Of a stretch of DNA of 64,000 nucleotides, positions 46,017-54,864 are shown one piece after another. The notes beneath the pieces are model-generated. The model had not been told where the DNA came from and did no database searches. It saw only the letters and a list, made by a program, of their open reading frames with translations. The stretch is from contig NZ_JOIU01000006.1 of assembly GCF_000720135.1 (NCBI RefSeq), positions 124,001 through 188,000 of the forward strand. The letters run 5' to 3'. This DNA is from Streptomyces sp. NRRL S-1022. Its GTDB lineage: Bacteria > Actinomycetota > Actinomycetes > Streptomycetales > Streptomycetaceae. A program made the translations under genes and the position numbers. The stretch's first letter is position 1; each line of letters begins with the position of its first letter.

Positions 46017-48257
46017 TCAGGCACTCGTGAGGACCACGAGCCGCCGGGTGGCCCGGGTCATCGCGACATAGCGGTCCACCGCACCCTCGACGCCGTCCCC
46101 GAACTCCTCCGGGTCGACGAGGACGACCAGGTCGAATTCGAGGCCCTTCACCAGCTCGGGCGACAGGGAGCGGACCCGCGGGGCCGACCGGAACGCGGGA
46201 TCGCCGATGACACAGGCGATCCCGTCGGCGTGCGCGGCGAGCCAGGTGTCGAGGACCGGGCGCAGGTCGGACACCGGACCGCGGACGACCGGGATGCCGG
46301 TGCTGCGGATGGAGACCGGCACGTTGGCGTCCGGGAGCACCGCCCGGATGACCGGCTCGGCCTCCGTCATGATCTCCTGCGGCGTCCGGTAGTTGACGCT
46401 CAGGGAGGTCATGGTGATCCGGTCGAACCCGACCCGTTCCAGCCGCTCCCGCCACGACTCGGTGAAGCCGTGCCTGGCCTGGGCGCGGTCCCCGACGATG
46501 GTGAAGCTGCGGGACGGGCACCGCAGCAGCAGCATCTGCCACTCGGCGTCGGTCAGTTCCTGCGCCTCGTCCACGACGATGTGGGCGAACGGGCCGGCGA
46601 GCAGGTCGGGGTCCACGGTGGCCAGCTCGCTCTCGTCCACCAGGCTGACCTTGGCGTCCTCGCCGCGCAGCATCCGCACCAGGCCCTCGCCGTCGTCACC
46701 GTCGGCCCCGGAGTCGGCCACGGCCGTGACCAGGTTGTCGACGACCTGCTCCATCCGCTCGCGCTGGGCGGCCAGGACGGCCTCGTGCCGGCGCTTGCGC
46801 CGGGCCGTCTCCGGGTCGCCGAGCCGCTGGCGTGCCGCGTCCAGGATCGGCAGGTCCGACACCGTCCAGGCCTGGGCGTCCGCGCGCTGGAGCCGCCGCA
46901 CCTCGTCGCGGCTCAGCCAGGGGGCGCACATCCGCAGATAGGCGGGTACGGTCCACAGGTCGCCGACGAGATCGGCCGCCTCCAGCAGCGGCCACGCCCG
47001 GTGGAACGCCGTGACGAGTTCCCTGTTCTGCCGCAGCGACCTGCGCAGCAGCTCGGGCGGGGCGTCGCCGTCGTGCTTGTCCACCAGGAGGGTGAGCAGC
47101 TCCTCCCAGACCTGGTGGCGTGCCTCGTTGTGCGGGGTGCCCGGTTCGGCCGCTTCGAAGGCCACGGCCCAGTCGTCGGGGCCGAGCCGGATGTCGGACC
47201 AGTGGGTGGTGACCGTCATCCCCTCGGTGGGCGGCTCCTCGTAGAACCTGACCGCCTTCTCGACCGCCTCGACCATGTCCGCGGACGACTTCAGGCGGGC
47301 CACCTCCGGATCGGTCTCGACGGCCGCGTCGGCGCCCTCGGTGACCAGGTCCCGCAGGGTGCAGGTCTGCACACCCTCCTCCCCGAGGCTGGGCAGGACG
47401 TCGGAGACGTAGGCCAGGTAGGGCCGGTGCGGGCCGACGAACAGGACACCGCCCCGGCGGTGACCGAGCCGCGGGTCGGCGTGCAGGAGATAGGCGGAGC
47501 GGTGCAGGGCGACGACCGTCTTGCCCGTGCCCGGGCCGCCGTCGACGACGAGGGCGCCGCGGGACCCCGCCCGGATGATGGCGTCCTGGTCGGCCTGGAT
47601 GGTGCCGAGCACGTCCCGCATCCGCTCCGAGCGGTTCCCGCCCAGGCTGGCGATGAAGGCGGACTGGTCGTCCAGCGCGGCGTGGCCGACCAGCCCGTCC
47701 GGGGTGAACACCTCGTCCCAGTAGTCGCTGATCCGGCCGTCGGTCCAGCGGTACCTGCGGCGGCTGACCAGGCCCATCGGGTTGGCGTGGGTCGCCCCGA
47801 AGAACGGCTCGGCGGCGGGCGAGCGCCAGTCCACCAGCAGCCGCCGGCCCGCGCTGTCGGTGAGCCCGAGCCGTCCGACGTACACGGGCTCGGGGCCGTC
47901 CGCGCCGACCATCCGCCCGAGGCAGAGGTCCAGGCCGAAGCGGCGCAGGGTGCGCAGCCGGCCGGTCAGCCGGTGGATCTCCGCGTCCCGGTCCATCGCG
48001 TGCCGGCCCATACCGCCGGGAGCCCTGCGCTCGGCGTCGAGCCGCCCGGTCAGCTCGGCGATGGACTGTTCGAGGCACTCCGCGATGGCCGCGAAGTGCC
48101 GCTCGTCGTCGGCGATCAGTGTCGGGTCGGCCTTCGCGGCCAGCCGCTCGGGAAGGTCGAAAGCGCTGGTGGTCAAGGGGTGGGTCGGCTTTCCGTTCAG
48201 GCGGGTGGGTGAGTCGGCGTCTTCGCGTGAACCGTGCGTCGACATATGGGTATGCAT
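46017..48257 (-). CDS. helR: HelR, RNA polymerase-recycling ATPase
   Basis: The 746-residue superfamily I helicase-like protein has an N-terminal coiled-coil arm (DERHFAAIAECLEQSIAELTG), then DWRSPAAEPFF, Walker A VVDGGPGTGKTVVALHR, Walker B HIVVDEAQELTDAEW and motif VI TRATRRLVV, as in HelD/HelR proteins. HelR removes stalled RNA polymerase from DNA and protects it from rifamycins in Streptomyces. The rifamycin-associated element at 48320-48338 on the same strand identifies it as the rifamycin-inducible type. ATG 48257 is preferred (GGGGAA nearby). Confidence 0.93.
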   Translation of the reverse strand: MHTHMSTHGSREDADSPTRLNGKPTHPLTTSAFDLPERLAAKADPTLIADDERHFAAIAECLEQSIAELTGRLDAERRAPGGMGRHAMDRDAEIHRLTGRLRTLRRFGLDLCLGRMVGADGPEPVYVGRLGLTDSAGRRLLVDWRSPAAEPFFGATHANPMGLVSRRRYRWTDGRISDYWDEVFTPDGLVGHAALDDQSAFIASLGGNRSERMRDVLGTIQADQDAIIRAGSRGALVVDGGPGTGKTVVALHRSAYLLHADPRLGHRRGGVLFVGPHRPYLAYVSDVLPSLGEEGVQTCTLRDLVTEGADAAVETDPEVARLKSSADMVEAVEKAVRFYEEPPTEGMTVTTHWSDIRLGPDDWAVAFEAAEPGTPHNEARHQVWEELLTLLVDKHDGDAPPELLRRSLRQNRELVTAFHRAWPLLEAADLVGDLWTVPAYLRMCAPWLSRDEVRRLQRADAQAWTVSDLPILDAARQRLGDPETARRKRRHEAVLAAQRERMEQVVDNLVTAVADSGADGDDGEGLVRMLRGEDAKVSLVDESELATVDPDLLAGPFAHIVVDEAQELTDAEWQMLLLRCPSRSFTIVGDRAQARHGFTESWRERLERVGFDRITMTSLSVNYRTPQEIMTEAEPVIRAVLPDANVPVSIRSTGIPVVRGPVSDLRPVLDTWLAAHADGIACVIGDPAFRSAPRVRSLSPELVKGLEFDLVVLVDPEEFGDGVEGAVDRYVAMTRATRRLVVLTSA

Positions 48258-48319
48258 GTGGTGAATTCCCCGTTTCCGGCAGCTTCCTGGCCTCGGCCGG
48301 CAATTCTGCGGTACGACGG

Positions 48320-48338
48320 GGGCCTTGCCGCAAGCCCC
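48320..48338 (-). promoter_or_regulatory. Rifamycin-associated element (RAE)
   Basis: On the minus strand the sequence reads GGGGCTTGCGGCAAGGCCC, identical to the 19-bp RAE consensus known to lie upstream of rifamycin-inactivation and helR genes in actinomycetes. It lies 63 bp before the helR start. Its palindromic core also supplies a -35-like TTGC for both directions. Confidence 0.93.
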
Positions 48339-48353
48339 CCGGTGCGCTATAAG
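48325..48353 (+). promoter_or_regulatory. Promoter toward the FUSC gene, overlapping the RAE
   Basis: On the plus strand TTGCCG (48325-48330, inside the RAE), exactly 17 bp and TATAAG (48348-48353) make a good housekeeping promoter. Transcription would begin near 48360, directly at the hairpin at 48362-48386. If used, the divergent FUSC gene would share the rifamycin element with helR. Confidence 0.55.
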
Positions 48354-48361
48354 TTGAAAGT

Positions 48362-48386
48362 GGCAAGGAGTCGGTGACTCCTTGCC
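48362..48386. repeat. Perfect 11-bp inverted repeat with ribosome-site sequence
   Basis: GGCAAGGAGTC (48362-48372), loop GGT and GACTCCTTGCC (48376-48386). It cannot be a terminator for a known gene because it lies between divergent genes. In the rightward transcript the left arm carries AAGGAG, 11 nt before the TTG at 48382, so the stem would hide the ribosome site. It may be an operator or a translation-controlling leader hairpin. Confidence 0.65.
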
Positions 48387-50619
48387 TTTGCCGTTTCCGG
48401 CCCCTCTGTCGTCCGGGGCCCCTTCGGGCTTCCGGCGAGGTGCCGGACCTGCCGGCGTGGGCGATTCTGTAGGGGTGTGGGGTCTGCGAGGTGCCCGGCT
48501 GCCGGCGGCCTACGCCGCCTCCGGGCGCCGTGCGCTGCGCGTGACCCTGGTCGCGGCGGCCGGCTTCTACGCCTTCCGCTACGGCCTGGACCGCCCCGTG
48601 GCGGCCACCTACGCGCTGTTCACCGTGGTGGCCCTGGGCGGACTGTCCAGGATCCCCGGTACCGGTCGGCAGCGCGCGGCGTTCACGGCGCGCCTGCTGC
48701 CGGTGTGCTGGGCGCTGGTGGCCCTCGGCACCTGCCTGTCGGTGCGGACCTGGAGCGCGGTCGCCGGCATGCTGGTGATCGGCTTCACACTGGCCTTCTC
48801 CGCCGTCGGCGGGCCGCGCTGGGCGGGGGCGGCGCCGGGCCTGCAACTCCTGTACATCCTGCCGTCCTTCCCGCCGTACGATCCGGGCTCGCTCGGCGAC
48901 CGGCTGCTCGGGACGACCACCGGCCTGGCCCTGTTCGTGGCGGCCGAGGCGCTGCTCTTCCGGGAGCCGGCTCCCGTGCCCTACCGCGAGCGGGCCGCCC
49001 GCGCGGCGCTGGTCGCCGAGCGGTGGGCGGCGCGGCTCGCCACCGCCCCCGCCGCCCTGACCGACGCGGACCGCGAGGAGGCACAGGAGGCCGGACAAGG
49101 GCTGCGGCCGCTCAACGTGCCGGACGCGGAGCGGCCGGCGGGGCCCGGGGTGCGGGACCGCGCCCTCACCCACACCGGCCTGGCCGCCCGCACCCTGCTC
49201 GGCAGGCTGGTGCAGCTGCCCGCGGTACCGGGCGACGACACGGCACCCGACGTGACCGCCGTACTGCGGGCCGTGGCACGTCTGGCCGGGGCGACCGCGG
49301 CCTGTCTGCGGACGGAGGCGTCCCCTGCGGCCGGGCAGCGGCAGCTGGTCGCGGCCCGCGCCCGCCTGTCCGCCGTCTCCGCCGGGCCGCCCGCCGCCGG
49401 GGGCCGGTTCCCGCCCGCCGTGCTGCGCTGCCACGCCGCCGTGCTGGAGGCCGCCGACGCGGCGCTGGCCATGGGCGCGGCCGCCGATCTCGCGGTGCGG
49501 GGCCGGCACGCCACGGTGGAGCTGCCGCCCGGCCGCTTCTGGTACGCCGGGGTCCGGACGCCGCTGCTGTGGTGGCACCGGGCGCGCGGCCACGCCGGAC
49601 GCCGGTCGGTGTTCTTCCAGAACGCGGTGCGCATGGCGCTGGCCCTGACGGCCGTCCGGCTGGTGGCCGGGGTGGACACGCTGCCGCACGGCTTCTGGGC
49701 GATGCTGGCGACGCTCACCCTCACCCGGACCACGCTGGGCGAGACCTGGAGCACCATCCGCCTGGCGGTCGCGGGCACCCTGGCCGGGGCCCTGGTCAGT
49801 GCCGGCGTGCTGATCCTGGTGGGGTCCGACACCGCCGTGTACGCCGTCCTGCTGCCGGTGTGGATGCTGGGCGCCTTCACGGTGGGTCCGGTCCGGGGCG
49901 TGGGATGGGCGCAGGGGCTGTTCACCGTGCTCGTCGCGTTCGTCTTCGCCCAGCTGGCGCAGCCGACGTGGCGGCTGGCGGAGGTCAGGATGCTGGACGT
50001 GCTGGTCGGCAGCGCGATCGGCGCGGTCTTCGGTGTGCTGGCCTGGCCCCGGGGCGCCCATGACGAGCTGCGCCGCGCGGCGGCGGACCTCCTGCGCAGG
50101 GCGGCGGAGATCGTGGTGGCGACCAGCGCGTCGGTGGCGGGCGGCGCGGCGGCGTCCGTGCCGTCGGGCGTGCCGCGGCACCGCTCGCTGGAACGGGCCG
50201 TCGTCCTCGCCGAGTCGGCTTACGCCCAGCTGCAGAGTGAGCCGGCGCCCTTCGGCGGCGGGGGGCGCGGGCCGCGACCGCCCGCGGTCGACTGGCAGGC
50301 CACACTGATCGCCGGGCACCACACCCTGTGGGGGTCGGCCCGGCTGCTGGAGCCGCCGTGCACCCCGCTCGGTGCGCCGGCCGCCGCGTCGGCCGGGGTG
50401 CTGGGGGAGCGGGTGGCGGGACGGATGCTGCTGGTCTCGGCGGCACTGGACCCGGGCGACGACACGCCGGCCGCGACGACCGTGCTCATCGACCCGGCCC
50501 TAGCCGGCTCCACCGACGAGCCGCCCGGCGCCCCGCGCCGCTACTACGCGACCGCGGCCTGGCTGAACTCCCTCATGACCGACCTGACCCGCATCGCCCG
50601 CCCACCGGACCGGCCCTAG
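48382..50619 (+). CDS. FUSC-family (fusaric/aromatic acid exporter-like) membrane protein
   Basis: The protein of up to 745 residues has two blocks of about six membrane helices (~45-170 and ~415-540) separated by a helical soluble region, with a C-terminal soluble domain, as in FUSC/YccS exporters. FFQNAVRMALALTAVRLVAG and HGFWAMLATLTLTRTTLGETW mark the second block. The start is uncertain: TTG 48382 has AAGGAG 11 nt upstream inside a hairpin, while GTG 48475 would give a 714-residue protein with a more typical N-terminus. It is divergent from helR. Confidence 0.85.
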   Translation: MPLPFPAPLSSGAPSGFRRGAGPAGVGDSVGVWGLRGARLPAAYAASGRRALRVTLVAAAGFYAFRYGLDRPVAATYALFTVVALGGLSRIPGTGRQRAAFTARLLPVCWALVALGTCLSVRTWSAVAGMLVIGFTLAFSAVGGPRWAGAAPGLQLLYILPSFPPYDPGSLGDRLLGTTTGLALFVAAEALLFREPAPVPYRERAARAALVAERWAARLATAPAALTDADREEAQEAGQGLRPLNVPDAERPAGPGVRDRALTHTGLAARTLLGRLVQLPAVPGDDTAPDVTAVLRAVARLAGATAACLRTEASPAAGQRQLVAARARLSAVSAGPPAAGGRFPPAVLRCHAAVLEAADAALAMGAAADLAVRGRHATVELPPGRFWYAGVRTPLLWWHRARGHAGRRSVFFQNAVRMALALTAVRLVAGVDTLPHGFWAMLATLTLTRTTLGETWSTIRLAVAGTLAGALVSAGVLILVGSDTAVYAVLLPVWMLGAFTVGPVRGVGWAQGLFTVLVAFVFAQLAQPTWRLAEVRMLDVLVGSAIGAVFGVLAWPRGAHDELRRAAADLLRRAAEIVVATSASVAGGAAASVPSGVPRHRSLERAVVLAESAYAQLQSEPAPFGGGGRGPRPPAVDWQATLIAGHHTLWGSARLLEPPCTPLGAPAAASAGVLGERVAGRMLLVSAALDPGDDTPAATTVLIDPALAGSTDEPPGAPRRYYATAAWLNSLMTDLTRIARPPDRP

Positions 50620-50792
50620 GACTCGCCACGCGGTCAGGCAGCCGCTGTGAAGCTCGCCGAGTCAGGCTGGTTCAATGCGCACTGGGCCCGGTTCCCCAGT
50701 CCTGCGTTCTCACGCGTTCCCACTCCTGGTGCACCGCGTTCCAATCGCTGGACTTGCGGATGCAGGGCGTCGGATCCCGCGCGACCTCCGGC

Positions 50793-51092
50793 TCAGAGGC
50801 GGGCGTCGGGCTGCTGGTCGAGGAGCTTTCTGACCAGGATCGCCTGGGCCTCGATCGTGGTGCTCTCGAACAGGTCGGGTACCGGGATCACGACGCCGAA
50901 CTCCTGCTGGAGCCGCAGTCCGAGGCGCATGAGGCCGAGGGAGTAGCCGCCCAGGGCGAAGAAGCTGACGTTGGCCGGCGGGTCGGGCCGGCGCAGGAAG
51001 GCCGACCAGACGTCGGCGATCCTCTCCTCCTCGGGACCCCGGGGTGCCCGGGGCGGGGGGCCGGTCTCGGGGGCGTTGGCGTCGGCCGTCAT
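50793..51092 (-). CDS. Freestanding peptidyl carrier protein
   Basis: The 99-residue protein starts at ATG 51092 (GAGGAGGGA upstream, ATGA overlap with the condensation gene). A ~20-residue Pro-rich leader precedes a carrier domain with the phosphopantetheine site FFALGGYSLGLMRLG. Because it has no adenylation domain of its own, it must be loaded in trans. Pairing with the freestanding condensation protein directly upstream suggests that the two act as one split module. The 173 bp downstream to 50620 hold nothing I recognise. Confidence 0.92.
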   Translation of the reverse strand: MTADANAPETGPPPRAPRGPEEERIADVWSAFLRRPDPPANVSFFALGGYSLGLMRLGLRLQQEFGVVIPVPDLFESTTIEAQAILVRKLLDQQPDARL

Positions 51093-52456
51093 GGTGTCCC
51101 TCCTCGAACGCTCCGCCGCCGGGCCGCCCCCACGGTGACGGGCAGCTCTTCGAGCGGTACTCCGCCGCCGGTGGCGGCGATGGTCAGGACGGTGGTGAGG
51201 GAGCCGGCGAGGAGCCGTACGGTGTCCGGGTGGAAGGTGCCGGTCCGGCCGGCGACATACCCGTGCAGGCCCTCGCCGGGTGTCTCGGCGAGTTCGGCCA
51301 GCAGGTCCATCCCGCCGGCCGCCGGGGGCGGTTCGAGTACCTCGACGGTGGTGTCCCCGGTCAGCCGCCGCGGGGCGAGCAGCGGCACCCGCAGGGCGAA
51401 CATGGCCGGCCCGAGGCGCGAGTTGTCCCGGTCCCGCTGCCAGGCGGCCTCGCGCACCATGCGTTCGTAGGGCAGCTCCTGGTGGTCGTAGGCCTCCAGG
51501 CAGGTCAGCCGGACGCGGCGGAGCAGTTCGAGCAGGGTGGGGTTGCCGGACGCGTCCACGCGGATGGGCAGCGTGTTCACGAACAGGCCGACGGTCCTGG
51601 TGAGTTCCTCGCGGGAGCGGCCGGCCACCGGAACGGTGACGACGAAGTCCCGCTGACCGGTGAAGCGGGCCAGGGTGGCGGCGTACGCGGTGAGCAGCAG
51701 CATGAACAGGCTCGCGCCGTGCCGGCGGGCGGTCTCGGTGAGCGCGACGGTGGTGGCCGGACCGAGCCGCAGTGGCGCCGTCGGCGCGGGGCCGGCCGCG
51801 GGCGGGGCGGGATCGAGGGGCAGCCGGAGCGGGGATGCGCCGTCCAGTTGCCGGCGCCAGTAGGCGAGGTGTTCGTGCGCTGCTTGCGAGGTCAGCCACT
51901 CACGGTGCCAGACGGCGAAGTCCGCGTACTGCAACGGTGGTTCGGGCAGGTCGGGGACGTGGCCGGCGGTCAGCCGACGGTAGGCCTCGGCGAGTTCGGA
52001 GGTCATCAGGCGCATCGACCAGCCGTCACTGACGATGTGGTGGACGGCCAGAGCGAGTACGTGGTCCTGCGGGCCGAGCCGGGTGAGGGACGCCCGCAGC
52101 AGTGGCCCCCGCGACAAGTCGAACGGGCGGGCGGCCAACTCCCGGAGGAGCTCCGGGACCTGGTCGCGAGGGGTGTCCGTGCCGTCGAGGCCGCACCGGG
52201 CGAGGTCGACCGGCTCCGCCTGCCGGACGACCTGGCTCAGCTCACCCGAGGGGTCCATCCGGAACACGGTCCGCAACGCCTCGTGCCGCTCGACCAGCAG
52301 GTCCAGGGAGCGGCCGAGCGCGCCGGGATCGACAGGACCGCGGATGCGGACCATGCCGGCGATGACGTACGGCGAGGCGTCCCGGAGCATGTGATGGATC
52401 AGCCACATCCACTCCTGGCCGGGTGAGGCAGGCAGGACGTACAGATCTCGGGGCAT
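51089..52456 (-). CDS. Freestanding NRPS condensation protein (HHxxxDG)
   Basis: The 455-residue protein is a complete condensation domain. SPGQEWMWLIHHML corresponds to motif C1, HEALRTVF to C2, VHHIVSDGWSMRLM to C3 with an intact catalytic HHxxxDG, YADFAVWHREWL to C4, RDFVVTVPVAGR and VGLFVNTLPIRVD to C5, and HQELPYERMV to C6/C7. It is the first gene of a two-gene leftward operon with the carrier protein. An amide or ester bond between a partner carrier and the standalone PCP is the likely reaction. Confidence 0.94.
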   Translation of the reverse strand: MPRDLYVLPASPGQEWMWLIHHMLRDASPYVIAGMVRIRGPVDPGALGRSLDLLVERHEALRTVFRMDPSGELSQVVRQAEPVDLARCGLDGTDTPRDQVPELLRELAARPFDLSRGPLLRASLTRLGPQDHVLALAVHHIVSDGWSMRLMTSELAEAYRRLTAGHVPDLPEPPLQYADFAVWHREWLTSQAAHEHLAYWRRQLDGASPLRLPLDPAPPAAGPAPTAPLRLGPATTVALTETARRHGASLFMLLLTAYAATLARFTGQRDFVVTVPVAGRSREELTRTVGLFVNTLPIRVDASGNPTLLELLRRVRLTCLEAYDHQELPYERMVREAAWQRDRDNSRLGPAMFALRVPLLAPRRLTGDTTVEVLEPPPAAGGMDLLAELAETPGEGLHGYVAGRTGTFHPDTVRLLAGSLTTVLTIAATGGGVPLEELPVTVGAARRRSVRGGTP

Positions 52457-52546
52457 CCGGTTCCTCTGCGCTTCGACACGACCGCACGGGACGCGACGGC
52501 GGGATACGACGGCTCCTCCCCATTGTGATCGGCCGGCGGCGCTCTC

Positions 52547-52570
52547 CCAGTCGGGAACCTCCCTGACACC
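52547..52570. promoter_or_regulatory. Locus B motif, copy 1
   Basis: A quasi-palindrome with left half CCAGTCGGGA and right half TCCCTGACACC lies midway between the divergent condensation and adenylation genes (91 and 108 bp from their starts). It matches the copy at 62042-62065 in the key positions CCARTCGGGA and CCTGAC. It is a candidate operator for a pathway regulator not in the window. Confidence 0.5.
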
Positions 52571-52677
52571 GGTGCCGCGATCGGCGTTTACCCGACTCGT
52601 CGCCCGCCGCGTCCGGGCGGACCATGGCGGCTGAGCCGACCGTGTCCGCCGACCCTCCGTGACGACCAGGGGCCCGC

Positions 52678-54864
52678 ATGCCAGATCGCCACCCGACCGC
52701 GCCGCCGCCCGCCCTCCCGGTCGTCACCGCCCGGACACCGGAACAGCCGCTCACGTGGGGCCGCGCGTCCCGGGTGACGGGCCCGGGCGTGTGGGACGGA
52801 CTGACCGGGGCCGCCCGGGCGCACGGCGTGACGGCCGGCCAGGCGGTCGTGGCCGCCTTCGGCGAAGTGCTCCGCACCTGGAGCACCACGCAGCGCTTCG
52901 CCTACATCCACGAGTCCGTGGGCGAGGACGACGTCGTCGCCGCACAGCGGGAGAGGCACGGCGACGGGCGCCCCATCGCCGAGCGGGCCGCGCTGCCGGA
53001 CACCGGCGCTCCCGGGGACCGTTCCCCCGTGGTTCTCGTCACCGCGCTGCACCGGCCACGACCGGGGGAACCGGTCGCGGCGGCCGTGGTGCCGGCACCG
53101 CGGCCGGAGAGCCTGCTGCACGTGCGGGTCACCCGGGACGAACGCGGTGCCGTGGAGGCGGTGTGGCGGTGGCCCGCCGACCGCTGTCCCCCCGGCATGG
53201 CCGAGGCGATGGCGGACGCCTTCCGGCTGCTGCTGGAACGGCTGGGCGCGAACGGCCCGGAATGGACCGCGGAGCACCCGCGGCTCGTCCCCGGGGAACA
53301 ACTCGCCCTGCGCGCGCGGACCAACGCCACCCGGACCCCGCTGCCGCGGGGCCTGTTGCACACCCCCGTCATCGAGCAGGCCCGGCTCCGCCCGGACGCC
53401 CCCGCAGTGATCACCACCGGCCGTGTGCTCGGCTACGGCGAGCTGAACAGCCGGATGAACCAGGTGGGGCGGCGCCTGCGCGAACTGGGCGCCCGGCCCG
53501 GCCGCCTCGTGGCCGTGGTCCTCGACAAGGGCTGGGAGCAGATCGTCGCCCTGCACGGCGTCCTCGCCTCCGGCGCCGCCTACGTCCCGATCGACCCGGC
53601 CGTGCCCGCCGAACGGCTGCGCCGGCTGCTCGACCAGGCGCAGGCCGGGCTGGTGGTGACCGAGAGCCGGACCGACGCGCGGGTCACCTGGCCGGACGGC
53701 GTCCGGCGGCTGCGCGTCGACGCCGACTTCGACTCGGTCGACGACGGCCCGCTGGAGCCGGTGCAGCAACAGACCGACCTCGCCTACGTCATCTTCACCT
53801 CCGGTTCCACCGGCACGCCCAAGGGCGTCATGGTCGACCACCGGGGCGCGCTCAACGCCCTGCACGACGTCAACCGGCGCGTCGGCATGGGCCCCGACGA
53901 CCGGTGCCTGGCCCTGTCGGGCATCTGGTTCGACCTGTCGGTGTACGACACCTTCGGTGTGACCGCCGTGGGCGGGGCGGTCGTGGTACCGGATCCCTCG
54001 CCCTATCCCGATCCCCATCACTGGGCGAAACTGGCGGACGCGGCGGGTGTGACGTTCGTGCTGGCCGTGTCCGCGCTGCTGGAGATGCTGGCCGCGCACC
54101 TGGAGAGCAGCGGCGAGCGGGAGCGGATCGCCCGGCTGCGCACGGTGATCCAGGCCGGAGACGTCCTGCCCGTCACGCTGCCCGACCGGCTGCGCGCCCT
54201 GAACCCGCGGATACGGGTGTACAACGGCGGTGGGCCGGCCGAGAGCTGCGTGCTGTCGGTGATCCACGCCGTCGGCCGGGTGGACCCCGCCGCCACGAGC
54301 ATCCCGCTCGGCCGCCCCATGGCCAACCAGCGCTACCACGTCCTGGACGAACGGCTCCGGCCGTGCCCCGTCTGGGTCCCCGGCGAGATCCACATCGCCT
54401 CGGAGGTGGGCCTCGCCCAGGGATACTGGCGGGACGCGGCACGCACCGCCGCGCACTTCCGTCCGGTACCCGGCCTCGGCGAACGTGTCTACGCCTCCGG
54501 TGACATGGCCCGCTACCTGCCCGACGGCACCCTGGAGATCCTGGGCCGCAAGGACTTCCAGGTGAAGATCCAGGGCGTGCGCATCGAACTCGGCGAGATC
54601 GAGGCGGCGCTGGCCGAACACCCCGCGGTGGCCTCGGCCGTGGTCGTGGCCGACCGCGCGGTGCCCGAACTCCCGCTGCTGCGGGCCTTCGTCGTGGCGG
54701 CGGGGGACGGCCGGGCGGCGGCGCCGGACGAACTGCGCGCCTTCCTCGCCCGGAAGCTCCCCTCCTCGCTGGTCCCCGCGGACGTCACCTTCCTCGAGCG
54801 GCTGCCGCTGAACGCCAACGGCAAGGTCGACCGCCTCGCCCTCACCGGCCGTCCGGCGGGGTGA
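52678..54864 (+). CDS. Truncated cyclization-domain/adenylation protein
   Basis: The 728-residue protein has two parts. Residues ~1-215 resemble only the C-terminal half of a heterocyclization (Cy) domain and its linker (HGVTAGQAVVAAFGEVLRTWS, then the PPGMAEAMADAFRLLLERLG helix). Residues ~220-725 are an adenylation domain ([46 protein letters not shown]). The N-terminal half with the DxxxxD catalytic motif is absent, and no carrier follows, so it must load a carrier in trans. The pocket reads by eye D-L-Y-L-I-A-G-V-L-K, distantly like Cys/Ser-type codes but not assignable. Confidence 0.88.
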   Translation: MPDRHPTAPPPALPVVTARTPEQPLTWGRASRVTGPGVWDGLTGAARAHGVTAGQAVVAAFGEVLRTWSTTQRFAYIHESVGEDDVVAAQRERHGDGRPIAERAALPDTGAPGDRSPVVLVTALHRPRPGEPVAAAVVPAPRPESLLHVRVTRDERGAVEAVWRWPADRCPPGMAEAMADAFRLLLERLGANGPEWTAEHPRLVPGEQLALRARTNATRTPLPRGLLHTPVIEQARLRPDAPAVITTGRVLGYGELNSRMNQVGRRLRELGARPGRLVAVVLDKGWEQIVALHGVLASGAAYVPIDPAVPAERLRRLLDQAQAGLVVTESRTDARVTWPDGVRRLRVDADFDSVDDGPLEPVQQQTDLAYVIFTSGSTGTPKGVMVDHRGALNALHDVNRRVGMGPDDRCLALSGIWFDLSVYDTFGVTAVGGAVVVPDPSPYPDPHHWAKLADAAGVTFVLAVSALLEMLAAHLESSGERERIARLRTVIQAGDVLPVTLPDRLRALNPRIRVYNGGGPAESCVLSVIHAVGRVDPAATSIPLGRPMANQRYHVLDERLRPCPVWVPGEIHIASEVGLAQGYWRDAARTAAHFRPVPGLGERVYASGDMARYLPDGTLEILGRKDFQVKIQGVRIELGEIEAALAEHPAVASAVVVADRAVPELPLLRAFVVAAGDGRAAAPDELRAFLARKLPSSLVPADVTFLERLPLNANGKVDRLALTGRPAG

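Noticed and set aside
46017..48257. Reading helR as a UvrD/Rep DNA-repair helicase
   Set aside because: The N-terminal coiled-coil arm, overall HelD-like motif order and perfect RAE upstream fit the RNA polymerase-recycling HelR instead.
50620..50792. Possible transposase or coding remnant downstream of the carrier-protein gene
   Set aside because: Short translations such as a Trp-rich stretch on the minus strand look protein-like, but none matches a family I know and there are no terminal repeats.
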